A stretch of 22,223 nt of DNA, taken from Puniceicoccales bacterium. GTDB lineage: Bacteria > Verrucomicrobiota > Verrucomicrobiia > Opitutales > LL51. The notes under the pieces were generated by a model. That model ran no database searches. It was given only the letters and a program-made list of their open reading frames with translations, and was not told the origin of the DNA. A program made the translations under genes and the position numbers. The DNA lies in contig JAIRLD010000093.1 of the NCBI GenBank assembly GCA_031259665.1, positions 1-22,223 of the forward strand, in the 5' to 3' direction. Below are positions 1 to 7,881 of this stretch, in pieces (within the stretch, counting starts at the first letter, position 1; each line of letters begins with the position of its first letter).

Positions 1-739
1 TGTATACCCTCGCCAACCGGGTAATCGAATCGAGTAAAAGAACCACATCTTTACCCGTTTCCGTAAGGCGCTTAGCACGTTCGATAGCCAATTCGGCAAC
101 CTGAATTTGCATGAGCCGGGACTCATCGTTGGACGAAGCAAATAATTCCGCATCGACGGTACGCTGAAAATCGGTGACCTCCTCCGGCCGCTCATCGACA
201 AGCAAAACCATGAGATGACAACCGGGATGATTTTCCTTAATACCTACCGCAATATCGTGGAGTATCGTCGTCTTACCGGTTTTCGGTGGCGCTACAATGA
301 GCCCGCGCTGGCCCTTGCCAATGGGAGCAAAAAGATCGATAATGCGATTGGATAGGCGGCCATCCTTAGTCTCCAGGGATAACGGTCGATCCGGCGCTAG
401 GGAAGTCCGATCCTCGAATTTTGGCAACTCCATACGCATTGGAAACGATAGGCCATCAATCCTTTCGATCTCGATAACCCGTGGGTTGGGATAATCGCTG
501 CGCCGTAGTATTTTCGCCTCAATGAACATCCCACGGCGTAACCGATAGCGCATCAACATATCCCGCGCAATGTAGGGATCATCCCGCTGTACCTTGCCCA
601 AATGGCGTAAATCGATAAGATTTCCGAACTTGCCACCGGATTCGATTTCTAAAATACCCGAAACGGAAACGAGTTGATCGCGGTCTATGTGCGTGTAATC
701 CTCATTCACACTTTTATTTTTACTGTAATTTCCACTCAT
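1..739 (-). CDS. rho: Transcription termination factor Rho, N-terminal part (runs off the left edge)
   Basis: Rho is the hexameric RNA-dependent ATPase that terminates untranslated transcripts. I translated the minus strand from ATG at 739; 246 residues are in the window and the frame is still open at base 1, so the C-terminal part lies outside. The N-terminal RNA-binding cold-shock-like domain starts near residue 25 (VSGILEIESGGKFGNLI). The ATPase domain has the Rho P-loop PPKTGKT at 151-157, the segment LLVDERPEEVTD near 179-190 and Walker B LLLDSITRLAR at 234-244. An in-frame TAA two codons upstream of the ATG fixes the start. No clear Shine-Dalgarno sequence is visible. A region between Walker A and B (AELFASSNDES) differs from the usual proteobacterial STFDEPA form, which fits a PVC-type Rho, but this is only an impression. 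The assignment itself is secure. Confidence 0.97.
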   Translation of the reverse strand, partial: MSGNYSKNKSVNEDYTHIDRDQLVSVSGILEIESGGKFGNLIDLRHLGKVQRDDPYIARDMLMRYRLRRGMFIEAKILRRSDYPNPRVIEIERIDGLSFPMRMELPKFEDRTSLAPDRPLSLETKDGRLSNRIIDLFAPIGKGQRGLIVAPPKTGKTTILHDIAVGIKENHPGCHLMVLLVDERPEEVTDFQRTVDAELFASSNDESRLMQIQVAELAIERAKRLTETGKDVVLLLDSITRLARVY

Positions 740-742
740 TTT

Positions 743-913
743 TTATCTTTTTGGCGATCTCATCCACCGCCCGAATATCTCCTCTGTGCGCAATATATTG
801 CCTTCCTCTTTCAGCTTTGTAAAGAATATTTTTTTCATAACCTTCAGCCCAGATGAATATTCAGTATTATTGGACACTTGTAAATACATTTTTCTACTGA
901 AAACGAAACCCAT
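743..913 (-). CDS. Possible 56-aa peptide just upstream of rho
   Basis: An open frame on the minus strand starts at ATG 913, with a second in-frame ATG 25 codons later, and ends in TAA 3 nt before the rho start. The product is short and basic (it ends in RWMRSPKR) and resembles nothing I recognise. The close spacing to rho would suit a leader peptide or a translationally coupled small gene, but length and composition do not rule out chance. The 740-1014 gap otherwise shows no gene. Confidence 0.2.
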   Translation of the reverse strand: MGFVFSRKMYLQVSNNTEYSSGLKVMKKIFFTKLKEEGNILRTEEIFGRWMRSPKR

Positions 914-1014
914 GCCGATAGGTTATCTCTATTTTCCCCATACAACAACATTCATAGACTACCTTAGCCCCACCCTGACAGCTCCAGAAGTAATGTCCTA
1001 GGGTAATCACAATG

Positions 1015-2244
1015 CTACTTTTTAACATGTTTTTTAGCCATATGGGCTACTACCACAAATCCAATGACTCCTAGTAGCAAAGCCATTGGAATAACCGCAA
1101 TCCCCCACCGGAAAGCCAATTCCATTTCTATTCCGCCAAAAAGTTTGGTCACACTTCCAATCATACCGTGTAACACGTAGCCGAAAATCATAATGACCAT
1201 ATTAGCCATGGCCGTCGTGATACCAGCCACATTTTCATGCACGTAGGTCGATGCTTTGTAAATGGCTAATATTTGATATGCCGAACATATGCCGACTAAA
1301 AATAATCCAATGGCAAGTACTGTAGTATTAGAAAGTAACGATGTTACAAGTAATGTAAAGATAACAAACATCAATAGGCCCGAAAATATAATGGTCCCCA
1401 AATAACTTTTCGATTTTTCCGCAATGAAATTGAGAACGGGCGACCCAAAACACATGCCCATAAAAGTCATCGATGTAATGAAGGTGGCCTTGGAAGCGTC
1501 AATGTGCAAAATTTGATTCAAAAATTTTGGCCCCCAAATGTCGGCAAATCCCTCAAGCGGCCCTACCATGAGTCCCGCCGAAAGACAGATAATCATAACT
1601 TTTGCGTTTTTTAAAACGGATCCAATCCCGGCAAATGGCGATGATGGCCTCACCTCATCCCGCGTATCCTCCATGGGAGGCACAACCCAATACGTTATGA
1701 GTGCTAATAATGTTCCCACTAAAGCAAGAATGGCAAACACCATTTGATAATTTAAAAATTTACCCAGGTAGCGAACAGGCGTTCCTCCATAAATCGCTCC
1801 CAGTAAACCGATCATGACCGAAAAACTGAGCATTCTCCCAAAACGCTCCTCGGAATAAGCCATCCGGATAATCTTGAATACACCCAAAATAGCTGCAGAT
1901 GATCCGATACCCGTGGCCAATCGCCCTAAAATGGGCCATATCCAATGTTCCGTACAGACAATCGGTAATATACCCACAATCGAAAGAAGTATGCAGCAAG
2001 GAATTACATTTCGAGGACCATATCGATCGAGTAAAATTCCAATGGGAAGATGAAACAAAGAATAGCCGATATAGTAAATGCCCGAAAACTGCCCCACCAT
2101 ACCGCTATCCATATGAAACCGTAACATGATGCCATCTAACATAATGCTCGGCATAACCCGTAGAATGTATTGATAGGCATAGAAAAGAGATGCAACCATC
2201 CACATGACGGTTGCCGTTGTTATTGATTTACGAATATTAAACAT
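1015..2244 (-). CDS. Major facilitator superfamily transporter
   Basis: 409 aa, normal length for a 12-helix MFS carrier of the inner membrane, with long hydrophobic segments throughout. The loop between helices 2 and 3 carries MFS motif A, GILLDRYGPRNV at 69-80. The first helix region (MWMVASLFYAYQYILRVMPS) resembles the group of carriers that includes the phagosomal (Pht-type) amino-acid and nucleoside transporters of intracellular gammaproteobacteria; this comparison is from memory. Uptake of a host metabolite is therefore a reasonable inference, but the substrate cannot be read from the sequence. A TTGACT hexamer lies 35 nt upstream of the ATG (2274-2279, minus strand), and AGGA lies about 9 nt before the start, so either initiation mode is possible. 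It lies 124 nt downstream of surE on the same strand and may share its transcript. Confidence 0.9.
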   Translation of the reverse strand: MFNIRKSITTATVMWMVASLFYAYQYILRVMPSIMLDGIMLRFHMDSGMVGQFSGIYYIGYSLFHLPIGILLDRYGPRNVIPCCILLSIVGILPIVCTEHWIWPILGRLATGIGSSAAILGVFKIIRMAYSEERFGRMLSFSVMIGLLGAIYGGTPVRYLGKFLNYQMVFAILALVGTLLALITYWVVPPMEDTRDEVRPSSPFAGIGSVLKNAKVMIICLSAGLMVGPLEGFADIWGPKFLNQILHIDASKATFITSMTFMGMCFGSPVLNFIAEKSKSYLGTIIFSGLLMFVIFTLLVTSLLSNTTVLAIGLFLVGICSAYQILAIYKASTYVHENVAGITTAMANMVIMIFGYVLHGMIGSVTKLFGGIEMELAFRWGIAVIPMALLLGVIGFVVVAHMAKKHVKK

Positions 2245-2368
2245 GACAACATTTCCTAAGCCGAAATGTATAAAGTCAATACAATATTATGCTTTTTTTT
2301 AAAAAATTTTCCGAGCCGATAAATAAATGAAAATAAAGGAGCAAAATTCTTTTCTATACACCCTCACC

Positions 2369-3154
2369 TCAGGAACATAGCCGACGCAAATCGATGATAC
2401 TATGGCTGATTTTCCCCTGAAGGAGCACGTAAATATCGAAACCAGGAGGCGGTGGAATCGATAAATCCTGCTCAATGGCAAAATGATACTCATCACCCCG
2501 CTTCTCATAGAGTGCACAGTATACCGGATAGTTGGCGTCCTTTCCATGCATAATATTACTCAGCGTTGTCATTTCTTCGGTCGTTTCCGCAGTTGTCGGA
2601 TAGGGAAAATTGATGTTGTGGACCACATTGTCCGAAGTTTTGGCGATCGTTTCCGCATATTGTACCGTTTTCTCGACGGCCGCATCGATACTTTTCATGA
2701 GACCTTCGTGGGCGAGAAAATCGATTTTCTTTTGAATATACTGCTTATCTTGCCCCGGTAAACACTGGGAAACGGCAATGGAAGGGATCCCAAAGGCAAC
2801 TCCCTCAATCGCTCCCCCTACCGTACCGGAACTAAAAATCATTGGAACGGACGTATTGACACCCCAATTGATACCGGAAATGACGAGATCAGGCCGCTTT
2901 CCCTCTAACCAGTACGAAAGCGCTAAATTAACGCAATCCAGTGGCGTACCGTTGACCGCCCAGGCCGTACACCCTAGTCCTTCGAACGGCGTAACGGAAA
3001 TGCTACGGGTTAGGCCACATGCCCGTCCGACACCGCTTTGTTCCATAGCCGGTGCGGAAACATAGACTTCCCATTTTTTTTCGATTAGCGCGCGGACCAG
3101 ACGCTGCAATGCAGCAGAATGGATACTATCGTCGTTCGTCAGGAGAACTCTCAT
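2369..3154 (-). CDS. surE: 5'/3'-nucleotidase SurE
   Basis: SurE is a metal-dependent phosphatase that removes phosphate from nucleoside monophosphates (and short polyphosphates in some species), in stress survival and nucleotide salvage. The 261-aa product has the family blocks in order: RVLLTNDDS at the N-terminus, APAMEQSGVG, AVNGTPLDCV, PDLVISGINWGVN and SSGTVGGAIEG with GIPSIAVSQ. The metal ligands known from family structures are present: Asp8, Asp9, Ser40 and Asn96 (numbered from ATG 3154). A GTG three codons further upstream (3163) is possible, but the family normally starts directly before the first strand, so I prefer 3154. The usual NDDG is NDDS here. The gene diverges from the plus-strand hydrolase cluster, and the 235-bp gap between them holds that cluster's promoter. 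Confidence 0.96.
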   Translation of the reverse strand: MRVLLTNDDSIHSAALQRLVRALIEKKWEVYVSAPAMEQSGVGRACGLTRSISVTPFEGLGCTAWAVNGTPLDCVNLALSYWLEGKRPDLVISGINWGVNTSVPMIFSSGTVGGAIEGVAFGIPSIAVSQCLPGQDKQYIQKKIDFLAHEGLMKSIDAAVEKTVQYAETIAKTSDNVVHNINFPYPTTAETTEEMTTLSNIMHGKDANYPVYCALYEKRGDEYHFAIEQDLSIPPPPGFDIYVLLQGKISHSIIDLRRLCS

Positions 3155-3350
3155 CGCTTTCACTATGAGTGAAACTAAAAAAAATTCAAGATCTGATTTT
3201 TAGATCGAGTATTTTTAAATCTCATCAAAGAAGCTCAAAAATACCAACCGATACAGCGATCAATACGGTTACGATTCAATACGATTATGATTCAGAAAAA
3301 ACCCATTGCGTTTTAATTGTCGAGGAAATAAAAATATTCTTATTCTTATC

Positions 3351-3379
3351 TTGACATATAAAAGGAAGCTCATCATAAA
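3351..3379 (+). promoter_or_regulatory. Promoter of the first hydrolase-like gene, leaderless layout
   Basis: TTGACA at 3351-3356, a 17-nt spacer and CATAAA at 3374-3379. The first T of the -35 box is 39 nt before ATG 3390, so the predicted transcription start falls only a few bases before the start codon. The surrounding 3207-3389 is recognisably homologous to 7113-7295 upstream of the third cluster member. Confidence 0.65.
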
Positions 3380-3389
3380 CGTATCTATC

Positions 3390-5195
3390 ATGAATAAACT
3401 AAAAATATATGTTATGAGTTTGTTGTCATTGAATATCATTCGAGTCAGCACACCGAGACTGCATGGTACTCCCTCACCAGAGGACTCATCTTCTATACAG
3501 CATCGTATAGAAGGAGCATACGAGCAGTTCGCAGACAAATTCAAAAAAATACAAGAGCTAAAGAATGCTCCAATACCGGATATTACACAACGCACCAAAG
3601 AATATGCATTAACAATTGCCGAAGAAATAGAGCCTTATAAATATTGCAAAGATATCGATCAAGCTGCGCAATTGAGTTATAGACTTGAATATTTTCAAAC
3701 GACCGTAGATCGTTTTTGTGACCTATCCATTTCAGCTATAACTTCAGCCAGAGCAGAACTCCGGCAATTTATTAAAGAGCTTGAGTCAATTAGTGAAGAA
3801 ATTGACAAACTTCCGGATGAGAATCCAAATAAGGAAGAATACTCGGACAAAATATTTGCCCTTTTGACAAGATGCTATGACTTGAACTTTGAAATAACAA
3901 GAAAACTAGAATCAGTGAAGCAGACAGTGACTCCTCTGTTATTTGAACCATTTTTACTTGAATCCAACAACCCAATAGTAAAATTTGAGATGCTAACAAT
4001 GGAAACGGGTAACTTGCAACTTCCTATGGTTGTCTATTCCCCGGCTCGAAAAACTCCTGAAGAAAAATTTTCCTGCGTTTTTTGGTTACATGGAGGAGAT
4101 ATCTACAGCGATTTAGCGGAAAGTTCAACTCTACATATTGAATCCCCAGAGCAAATTGCATTACCTTTTGATTTGGATCGATTTTGGAGCAACGCTTCCG
4201 TAGGCCTCCAATCGCTAGCTAGACTTTTAGCTTCCCAGGGCATCGTCTTAGCAACCATTGAATTTGATGCTAAACTTGGCAAAGGTAATCTCCGCCAACA
4301 GGTTAAAGACCAAGTGGAAAAAGTTAAAGAATTGAGTTATATTGATACCGATAAAATGAGTTTTTTGGGACATAGCATAGGAGGATACATTTTATCTTTA
4401 TTGGTTGTCAACGACTACCAATTCCTAATTGAAAATTTCAAATTTGGAGTAGCGTTTGTGTCTCCCGTATTTAATGAGGCATGGTCAGGAGGTATCTATG
4501 GGGATCAATCGGATCAATCAGCACAAGATAGAAACCAAAATTGCTTCCTAAACTTTGCATTACCAAATGGTAAGAGTTTTTATCCCGTTTTATCTGAAGG
4601 TGAATCAACAAACGACTATTCAATAAAAGAAATATTGTACCGGTTGCCAAATCTCCAAGATAAAAAACGCGTTTTTCAATATGTTTACCCATTTTCACCA
4701 ACCTGCGGAATGAGTAATGACGAATTACGCCCAAAACTAGCATCACTCCCTCGAATATTTATTCTCGCAGGAACGGCCGACAGTAATACCCTTCCGGCTA
4801 CACAAGGCGGAACATTGGCTTGGAGATTGAAAAAAATGAAACTGGAGAATTGGCGCATATTAACCTATAAAAATGCATTGCATAGTCCCCATCGACTGGG
4901 AATTTATTTCGGCAATCCTCCTTCCCAGGAAGGGTTTCAACAAATGCTTTCCGATGTTTTAAGCATAGCAAAGGGTACCCCTCCCACAGGAACTCAAAAC
5001 CTAGATGAACTATCCAATGGAACAACGCAGGTGTACGATTTTTTCCAACAACAAAACACCACGAGATATTTCGCTGAATATTCTTATTTTATGGAATTCA
5101 ATGCTAGGTGGCCGGAATTTGTACCTTTTGGAGCAACGGAATGCGGCCGGGAAATCTTAAAAGCAATGCGAGCAAAAGATGAATCCCATCAGTGA
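3390..5195 (+). CDS. Secreted coiled-coil plus alpha/beta-hydrolase protein, cluster copy 1
   Basis: 601 aa from ATG 3390. The frame is open back to 3306, but the promoter lies at 3351-3379 and paralogy with the next gene fixes 3390. Residues 1-20 form a short basic and hydrophobic leader. Residues about 40-185 are charged and helical, probably coiled coil. Residues about 225-540 are an alpha/beta hydrolase of prolyl-oligopeptidase or dienelactone-hydrolase type: LHGG oxyanion loop at 233-236, nucleophile elbow GHSIGG with Ser329, probable acid Asp464 in AGTADSN, and probable base His498 in ALHSPHR. All triad residues are present, so it is probably an active esterase or peptidase; the substrate is unknown. 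The last 70 residues contain CGREIL, shared with copy 2 (CGKEIL). I recognise the fold but not the family. Context suggests an exported factor acting on host material (inference). Confidence 0.85.
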   Translation: MNKLKIYVMSLLSLNIIRVSTPRLHGTPSPEDSSSIQHRIEGAYEQFADKFKKIQELKNAPIPDITQRTKEYALTIAEEIEPYKYCKDIDQAAQLSYRLEYFQTTVDRFCDLSISAITSARAELRQFIKELESISEEIDKLPDENPNKEEYSDKIFALLTRCYDLNFEITRKLESVKQTVTPLLFEPFLLESNNPIVKFEMLTMETGNLQLPMVVYSPARKTPEEKFSCVFWLHGGDIYSDLAESSTLHIESPEQIALPFDLDRFWSNASVGLQSLARLLASQGIVLATIEFDAKLGKGNLRQQVKDQVEKVKELSYIDTDKMSFLGHSIGGYILSLLVVNDYQFLIENFKFGVAFVSPVFNEAWSGGIYGDQSDQSAQDRNQNCFLNFALPNGKSFYPVLSEGESTNDYSIKEILYRLPNLQDKKRVFQYVYPFSPTCGMSNDELRPKLASLPRIFILAGTADSNTLPATQGGTLAWRLKKMKLENWRILTYKNALHSPHRLGIYFGNPPSQEGFQQMLSDVLSIAKGTPPTGTQNLDELSNGTTQVYDFFQQQNTTRYFAEYSYFMEFNARWPEFVPFGATECGREILKAMRAKDESHQ

Positions 5196-5218
5196 AAAAT
5201 AATATGATTTATAGATAA

Positions 5219-5248
5219 AAGCTGGAATTTTCTTTGTTCCGGTTTTTT
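5219..5248 (+). terminator. Rho-independent terminator after copy 1
   Basis: A 9-bp RNA stem with two or three G-U pairs (arms 5219-5227 and 5237-5245), a 9-nt loop and a T6 run starting in the right arm. It begins 23 nt after the stop of copy 1. Confidence 0.7.
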
Positions 5249-5383
5249 GATTTCATATTGGAAATTTATTCCAGACCTTTTTACTCTAGGTTTTTTAAGC
5301 TGGGCGGAAAATTTCGAAATTAAAAAATCCCCTTAAATTTAACACTAATATCTCAGTAGATTCTTAAAGTATATTTTATATTA

Positions 5384-5411
5384 TTGACACATAAATAACA
5401 ATCCATAGAAT
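5384..5411 (+). promoter_or_regulatory. Promoter of hydrolase copy 2, leaderless layout
   Basis: TTGACA at 5384-5389, a 16-nt spacer and TAGAAT at 5406-5411, the best match to consensus among the accessory promoters here. ATG 5422 is only 10 nt beyond the -10 box and 38 nt from the -35 box, so the mRNA leader would be a few bases at most. Confidence 0.75.
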
Positions 5412-5421
5412 AATACCTACT

Positions 5422-7050
5422 ATGGATACCAAATATAAATCAAAAATATGCGTTATAAGTTTATTATTACTAAATACTCTTCAATTCAGCATACCGCAAC
5501 TACACAGTACCTCCCCGCAAAGGAAATCGTTTTCTGAAATTTACATCGGTGACAGCGAGATTGACGATGTAAAAGCATGTCAAACAGTAGATAAAGCGGC
5601 CAAATTTAGCCAATTGATTGAGAATCGCGTTCAAGATTTGAAAACCTACTATACGCCATGGCAATTATCGGATCAATATAAAAAACAACTCAATGACCAA
5701 CAAAAAAAATATAAAGATTTAATCAAAAAACTAATTCAAGAAGTTATCACACCAGAAAATCAAAGACGATTAGATTCACTCAAAAAAAACATAACCAATA
5801 CGAATAAGCAGCTCGAAAAATGTGAAATTCAAATCAGGAACTGCACAGCGGAATTAAGCAATTTTCCAAGCCCATGGGAGGGGTTTCAAGACGCGTTCAG
5901 CAAATTTAAATTAGACAACGTCGATTCCATAAAACTCGAAAAAATTACACTGTCTACGGATGCCGAAAATATTACCTGTTATGTATATTCTCCCCAATCC
6001 GATCCCGGAACAACACCTTCTTACCCTTGCATTTTTTGGCTGCATGGCGGCAGCGTCGGAACTAAGGATAACTGCCGCTACTCTAACCCCAATCAACTCG
6101 ATATTTCCCTCGATGATTTCTTGAGTTCAATATATAATTTTACACCCGGTCTCCAACCGCTAGCCCGCTACTTAGTGCAAAACGGTGTAGCCTTTGCTAC
6201 CATTACGATACGAGGAAAAGATGGCAACGGTAATATCCGGCAACAAATTAAAGACCAAATTGAAAAAATTAAAAAACTGGATTATATCGATAGCACTAAA
6301 ATGGCTTTTATCGGCCATAGTAACGGTGGCCATATTATGTCTCAAATGATTGCCAATGAACATGCTTTTCTTAACGATAATTTTAAACTAGGTGTCGGAT
6401 TGGCATCGCCTTATATCAATGAATCCTGGGGAACGTGTTTAATCAATGTTCCCATAATATTCGATTCATTCAATCATTTTGCTTTTAAACATGCCGCACC
6501 GAATGATGTACTGGAAACCATTGACTGCTCCATTTCCATTAAAAAATTCCGAGGCCAAGAAGCAGAATATGTTTATAAATATGTTAACCCTTTTTCAATT
6601 ACGAGTGGGATGAGTCGGGAGGAATTGCAAACCATCTTTCGTCAACTCACAATTCCTGTGTTCTTATTTGTCGGTCTAGAAGACCAGAACACAGCTCCAA
6701 CAACCCAAAATGGAACCGTCGCCTGGTTATTTAAGGAGATTGGATTTGAAAATTGGCGAACTTTCGCCTATGCGGGAGCAGCCCATAGCCCTCATCGCAT
6801 ACAAAATGTAAAAACAGACGAAAATATCTCCGACGAGCGATTGAAAGCGTTCAAAGATATGCTCAGCGATATACTGTCAATCGGCAAAGGTACCCCCAAT
6901 GAAGGAACACAAGATTTAAAGATTTTTAATCAAGATGCAATAGTAAAACAATATTCGCCAGAATTAATATTTTTACGATTCGAAAATGATGAAAAAATAC
7001 AAATACTATTCAAAGATACCGACTGTGGAAAAGAAATCCTAAGAGAATAA
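5422..7050 (+). CDS. Secreted coiled-coil plus alpha/beta-hydrolase protein, cluster copy 2
   Basis: 542 aa, a paralogue of the preceding gene with the same order of parts. Residues 1-25 are a basic then hydrophobic leader. Residues about 50-145 are Lys/Gln-rich and helical, with a coiled-coil look. Residues about 170-490 are the alpha/beta hydrolase: LHGG at 207-210, GHSNGG with nucleophile Ser300, Asp421 in GLEDQNT and His455 in AAHSPHR. Conserved stretches shared with copy 1 include GN(L/I)RQQ(V/I)KDQ(V/I)EK, NPFSITSGMS against YPFSPTCGMS, LSDILSIGKGTP and the C-terminal CGKEIL. The coiled-coil part is much more diverged than the hydrolase part, which suggests constraint on catalysis and freedom in the N-terminal stalk. 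It has its own promoter and terminator, so the tandem genes appear to be separate units. Function beyond hydrolase is not known. Confidence 0.87.
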   Translation: MDTKYKSKICVISLLLLNTLQFSIPQLHSTSPQRKSFSEIYIGDSEIDDVKACQTVDKAAKFSQLIENRVQDLKTYYTPWQLSDQYKKQLNDQQKKYKDLIKKLIQEVITPENQRRLDSLKKNITNTNKQLEKCEIQIRNCTAELSNFPSPWEGFQDAFSKFKLDNVDSIKLEKITLSTDAENITCYVYSPQSDPGTTPSYPCIFWLHGGSVGTKDNCRYSNPNQLDISLDDFLSSIYNFTPGLQPLARYLVQNGVAFATITIRGKDGNGNIRQQIKDQIEKIKKLDYIDSTKMAFIGHSNGGHIMSQMIANEHAFLNDNFKLGVGLASPYINESWGTCLINVPIIFDSFNHFAFKHAAPNDVLETIDCSISIKKFRGQEAEYVYKYVNPFSITSGMSREELQTIFRQLTIPVFLFVGLEDQNTAPTTQNGTVAWLFKEIGFENWRTFAYAGAAHSPHRIQNVKTDENISDERLKAFKDMLSDILSIGKGTPNEGTQDLKIFNQDAIVKQYSPELIFLRFENDEKIQILFKDTDCGKEILRE

Positions 7051-7072
7051 CACCTAAAAATGGTAATCGAAA

Positions 7073-7099
7073 AAGGCCGGGAAATTTATTGCCGGCCTT
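7073..7099 (+). terminator. Terminator after hydrolase copy 2
   Basis: Perfect 8-bp GC-rich stem AAGGCCGG (7073-7080) and CCGGCCTT (7092-7099) with an 11-nt loop, 22 nt after the stop. The T-run behind it is weak, so it may work in part through Rho. Confidence 0.7.
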
Positions 7100-7135
7100 C
7101 TAGGTTTAGGTGAAAGATTTTAAAATTTTAACAAA
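7096..7135. repeat. 40-bp direct repeat, copy A (resembles the 3' end of lepA)
   Basis: Matches 7842-7881 in 35 of 40 positions, and all five differences are transitions. The second copy contains the end of the lepA reading frame, so this copy looks like a duplicated lepA tail. The two copies flank the third cluster gene. Confidence 0.8.
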
Positions 7136-7242
7136 GTATCTCAAAAACACCAACCGATGCGGCAACAAATGCAATCACAATCCGTAAAAAAATCCCATTA
7201 CATTTCAATTATCGAGAAAATAAAAATACCATTATTTTTATC

Positions 7243-7271
7243 TTGACACATAAAGACAACCAGCCACAAAC
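7243..7271 (+). promoter_or_regulatory. Promoter of the truncated third copy
   Basis: TTGACA at 7243-7248, in a stretch homologous to the promoter of copy 1. The position of the copy 1 -10 box is ACAAAC here (7266-7271), clearly weaker. The position equivalent to the copy 1 start codon, 38 nt from the -35 box (7281-7283), reads GTA, so the original start appears lost. Confidence 0.5.
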
Positions 7272-7295
7272 ATATTCGTTGTAAATAAATTAAAA

Positions 7296-7877
7296 ATGTA
7301 TGTTATGAGTTTATTACCGTTCAATGCCATTCAAGGATATTGTTTGGCAACAGAGGATATATCGCCACCTGTCCAACTTCAATTGCGGGAAGAAAAAACA
7401 CAATCTCTCGAAGAAGTACTAGCAACAGTAGCAGCACGGATTCATAAAGAAATATTAGCAGCAGCACAAGCTTACGACGATGCACGAGCGGTAGCAGAAC
7501 GGACTAACGAAGAACTACTAGCAGCAGCAGAACAAGTTTACAATGATGCACAAGCGGTAGCAGAACGGACTTACGAAGAAGTATTAGCAGCAGCAATACA
7601 AGTTCGCAATGAAATACCAATACAAGCTCACAAAGAATTAGCAGCAGCAGCAATGCCACGAGTTCACAAAATAAGTCGGCAATTAACGACTATCAAAAAT
7701 TTTGATGATATCGACGAAGTCACCCGATTTCTCAACCTAAGGGCTCAGTTTAAGGAGCATATCACAAATTATGGCCTAGCAGACGTTGAGGCAGAGATAT
7801 TGGATCCTTTTCTGCTGCCTTTGACTTTATATTGGAAATCTCCTTTTAGGCTTAGGTGGAAGATTTTAAAATTTTGA
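7296..7877 (+). CDS. Truncated, decaying third paralogue: Ala-rich helical repeats without the hydrolase domain
   Basis: 193 aa from ATG 7296. The start used by copy 1 aligns with GTA at 7281, five codons upstream, so translation would need the internal ATG. The N-terminus (YVMSLLPFNAIQG) matches the leader of copy 1 (YVMSLLSLNIIRV). Residues about 52-118 are Ala/Glu/Gln-rich helical repeats of about 22 residues; the phrase AQAVAERT(Y/N)EE recurs. Residues 134-156 (NFDDIDEVTRFLNLRAQFK) align with the copy 1 segment around KDIDQAAQLSYRLEYFQ. The hydrolase domain is missing. The last 20 or so residues are read from DNA that matches the non-coding flank behind copy 1 and then the lepA tail, so this is a deletion product. 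The 3' end overlaps lepA by 26 bp, tail to tail. It may be a pseudogene or a stalk-only protein. Confidence 0.5.
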   Translation: MYVMSLLPFNAIQGYCLATEDISPPVQLQLREEKTQSLEEVLATVAARIHKEILAAAQAYDDARAVAERTNEELLAAAEQVYNDAQAVAERTYEEVLAAAIQVRNEIPIQAHKELAAAAMPRVHKISRQLTTIKNFDDIDEVTRFLNLRAQFKEHITNYGLADVEAEILDPFLLPLTLYWKSPFRLRWKILKF

Positions 7878-7881
7878 TAAA
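7842..7881. repeat. 40-bp direct repeat, copy B (contains the true lepA 3' end)
   Basis: Pairs with 7096-7135 (35 of 40 identical). It contains the last nine or so codons of lepA and its stop on the minus strand, and the last codons of the truncated third paralogue on the plus strand. Confidence 0.8.

Noticed and set aside
3306..3389. Longer 629-aa form of hydrolase copy 1
   Set aside because: The extra codons cover the promoter and lack a leader; paralogy supports ATG 3390.
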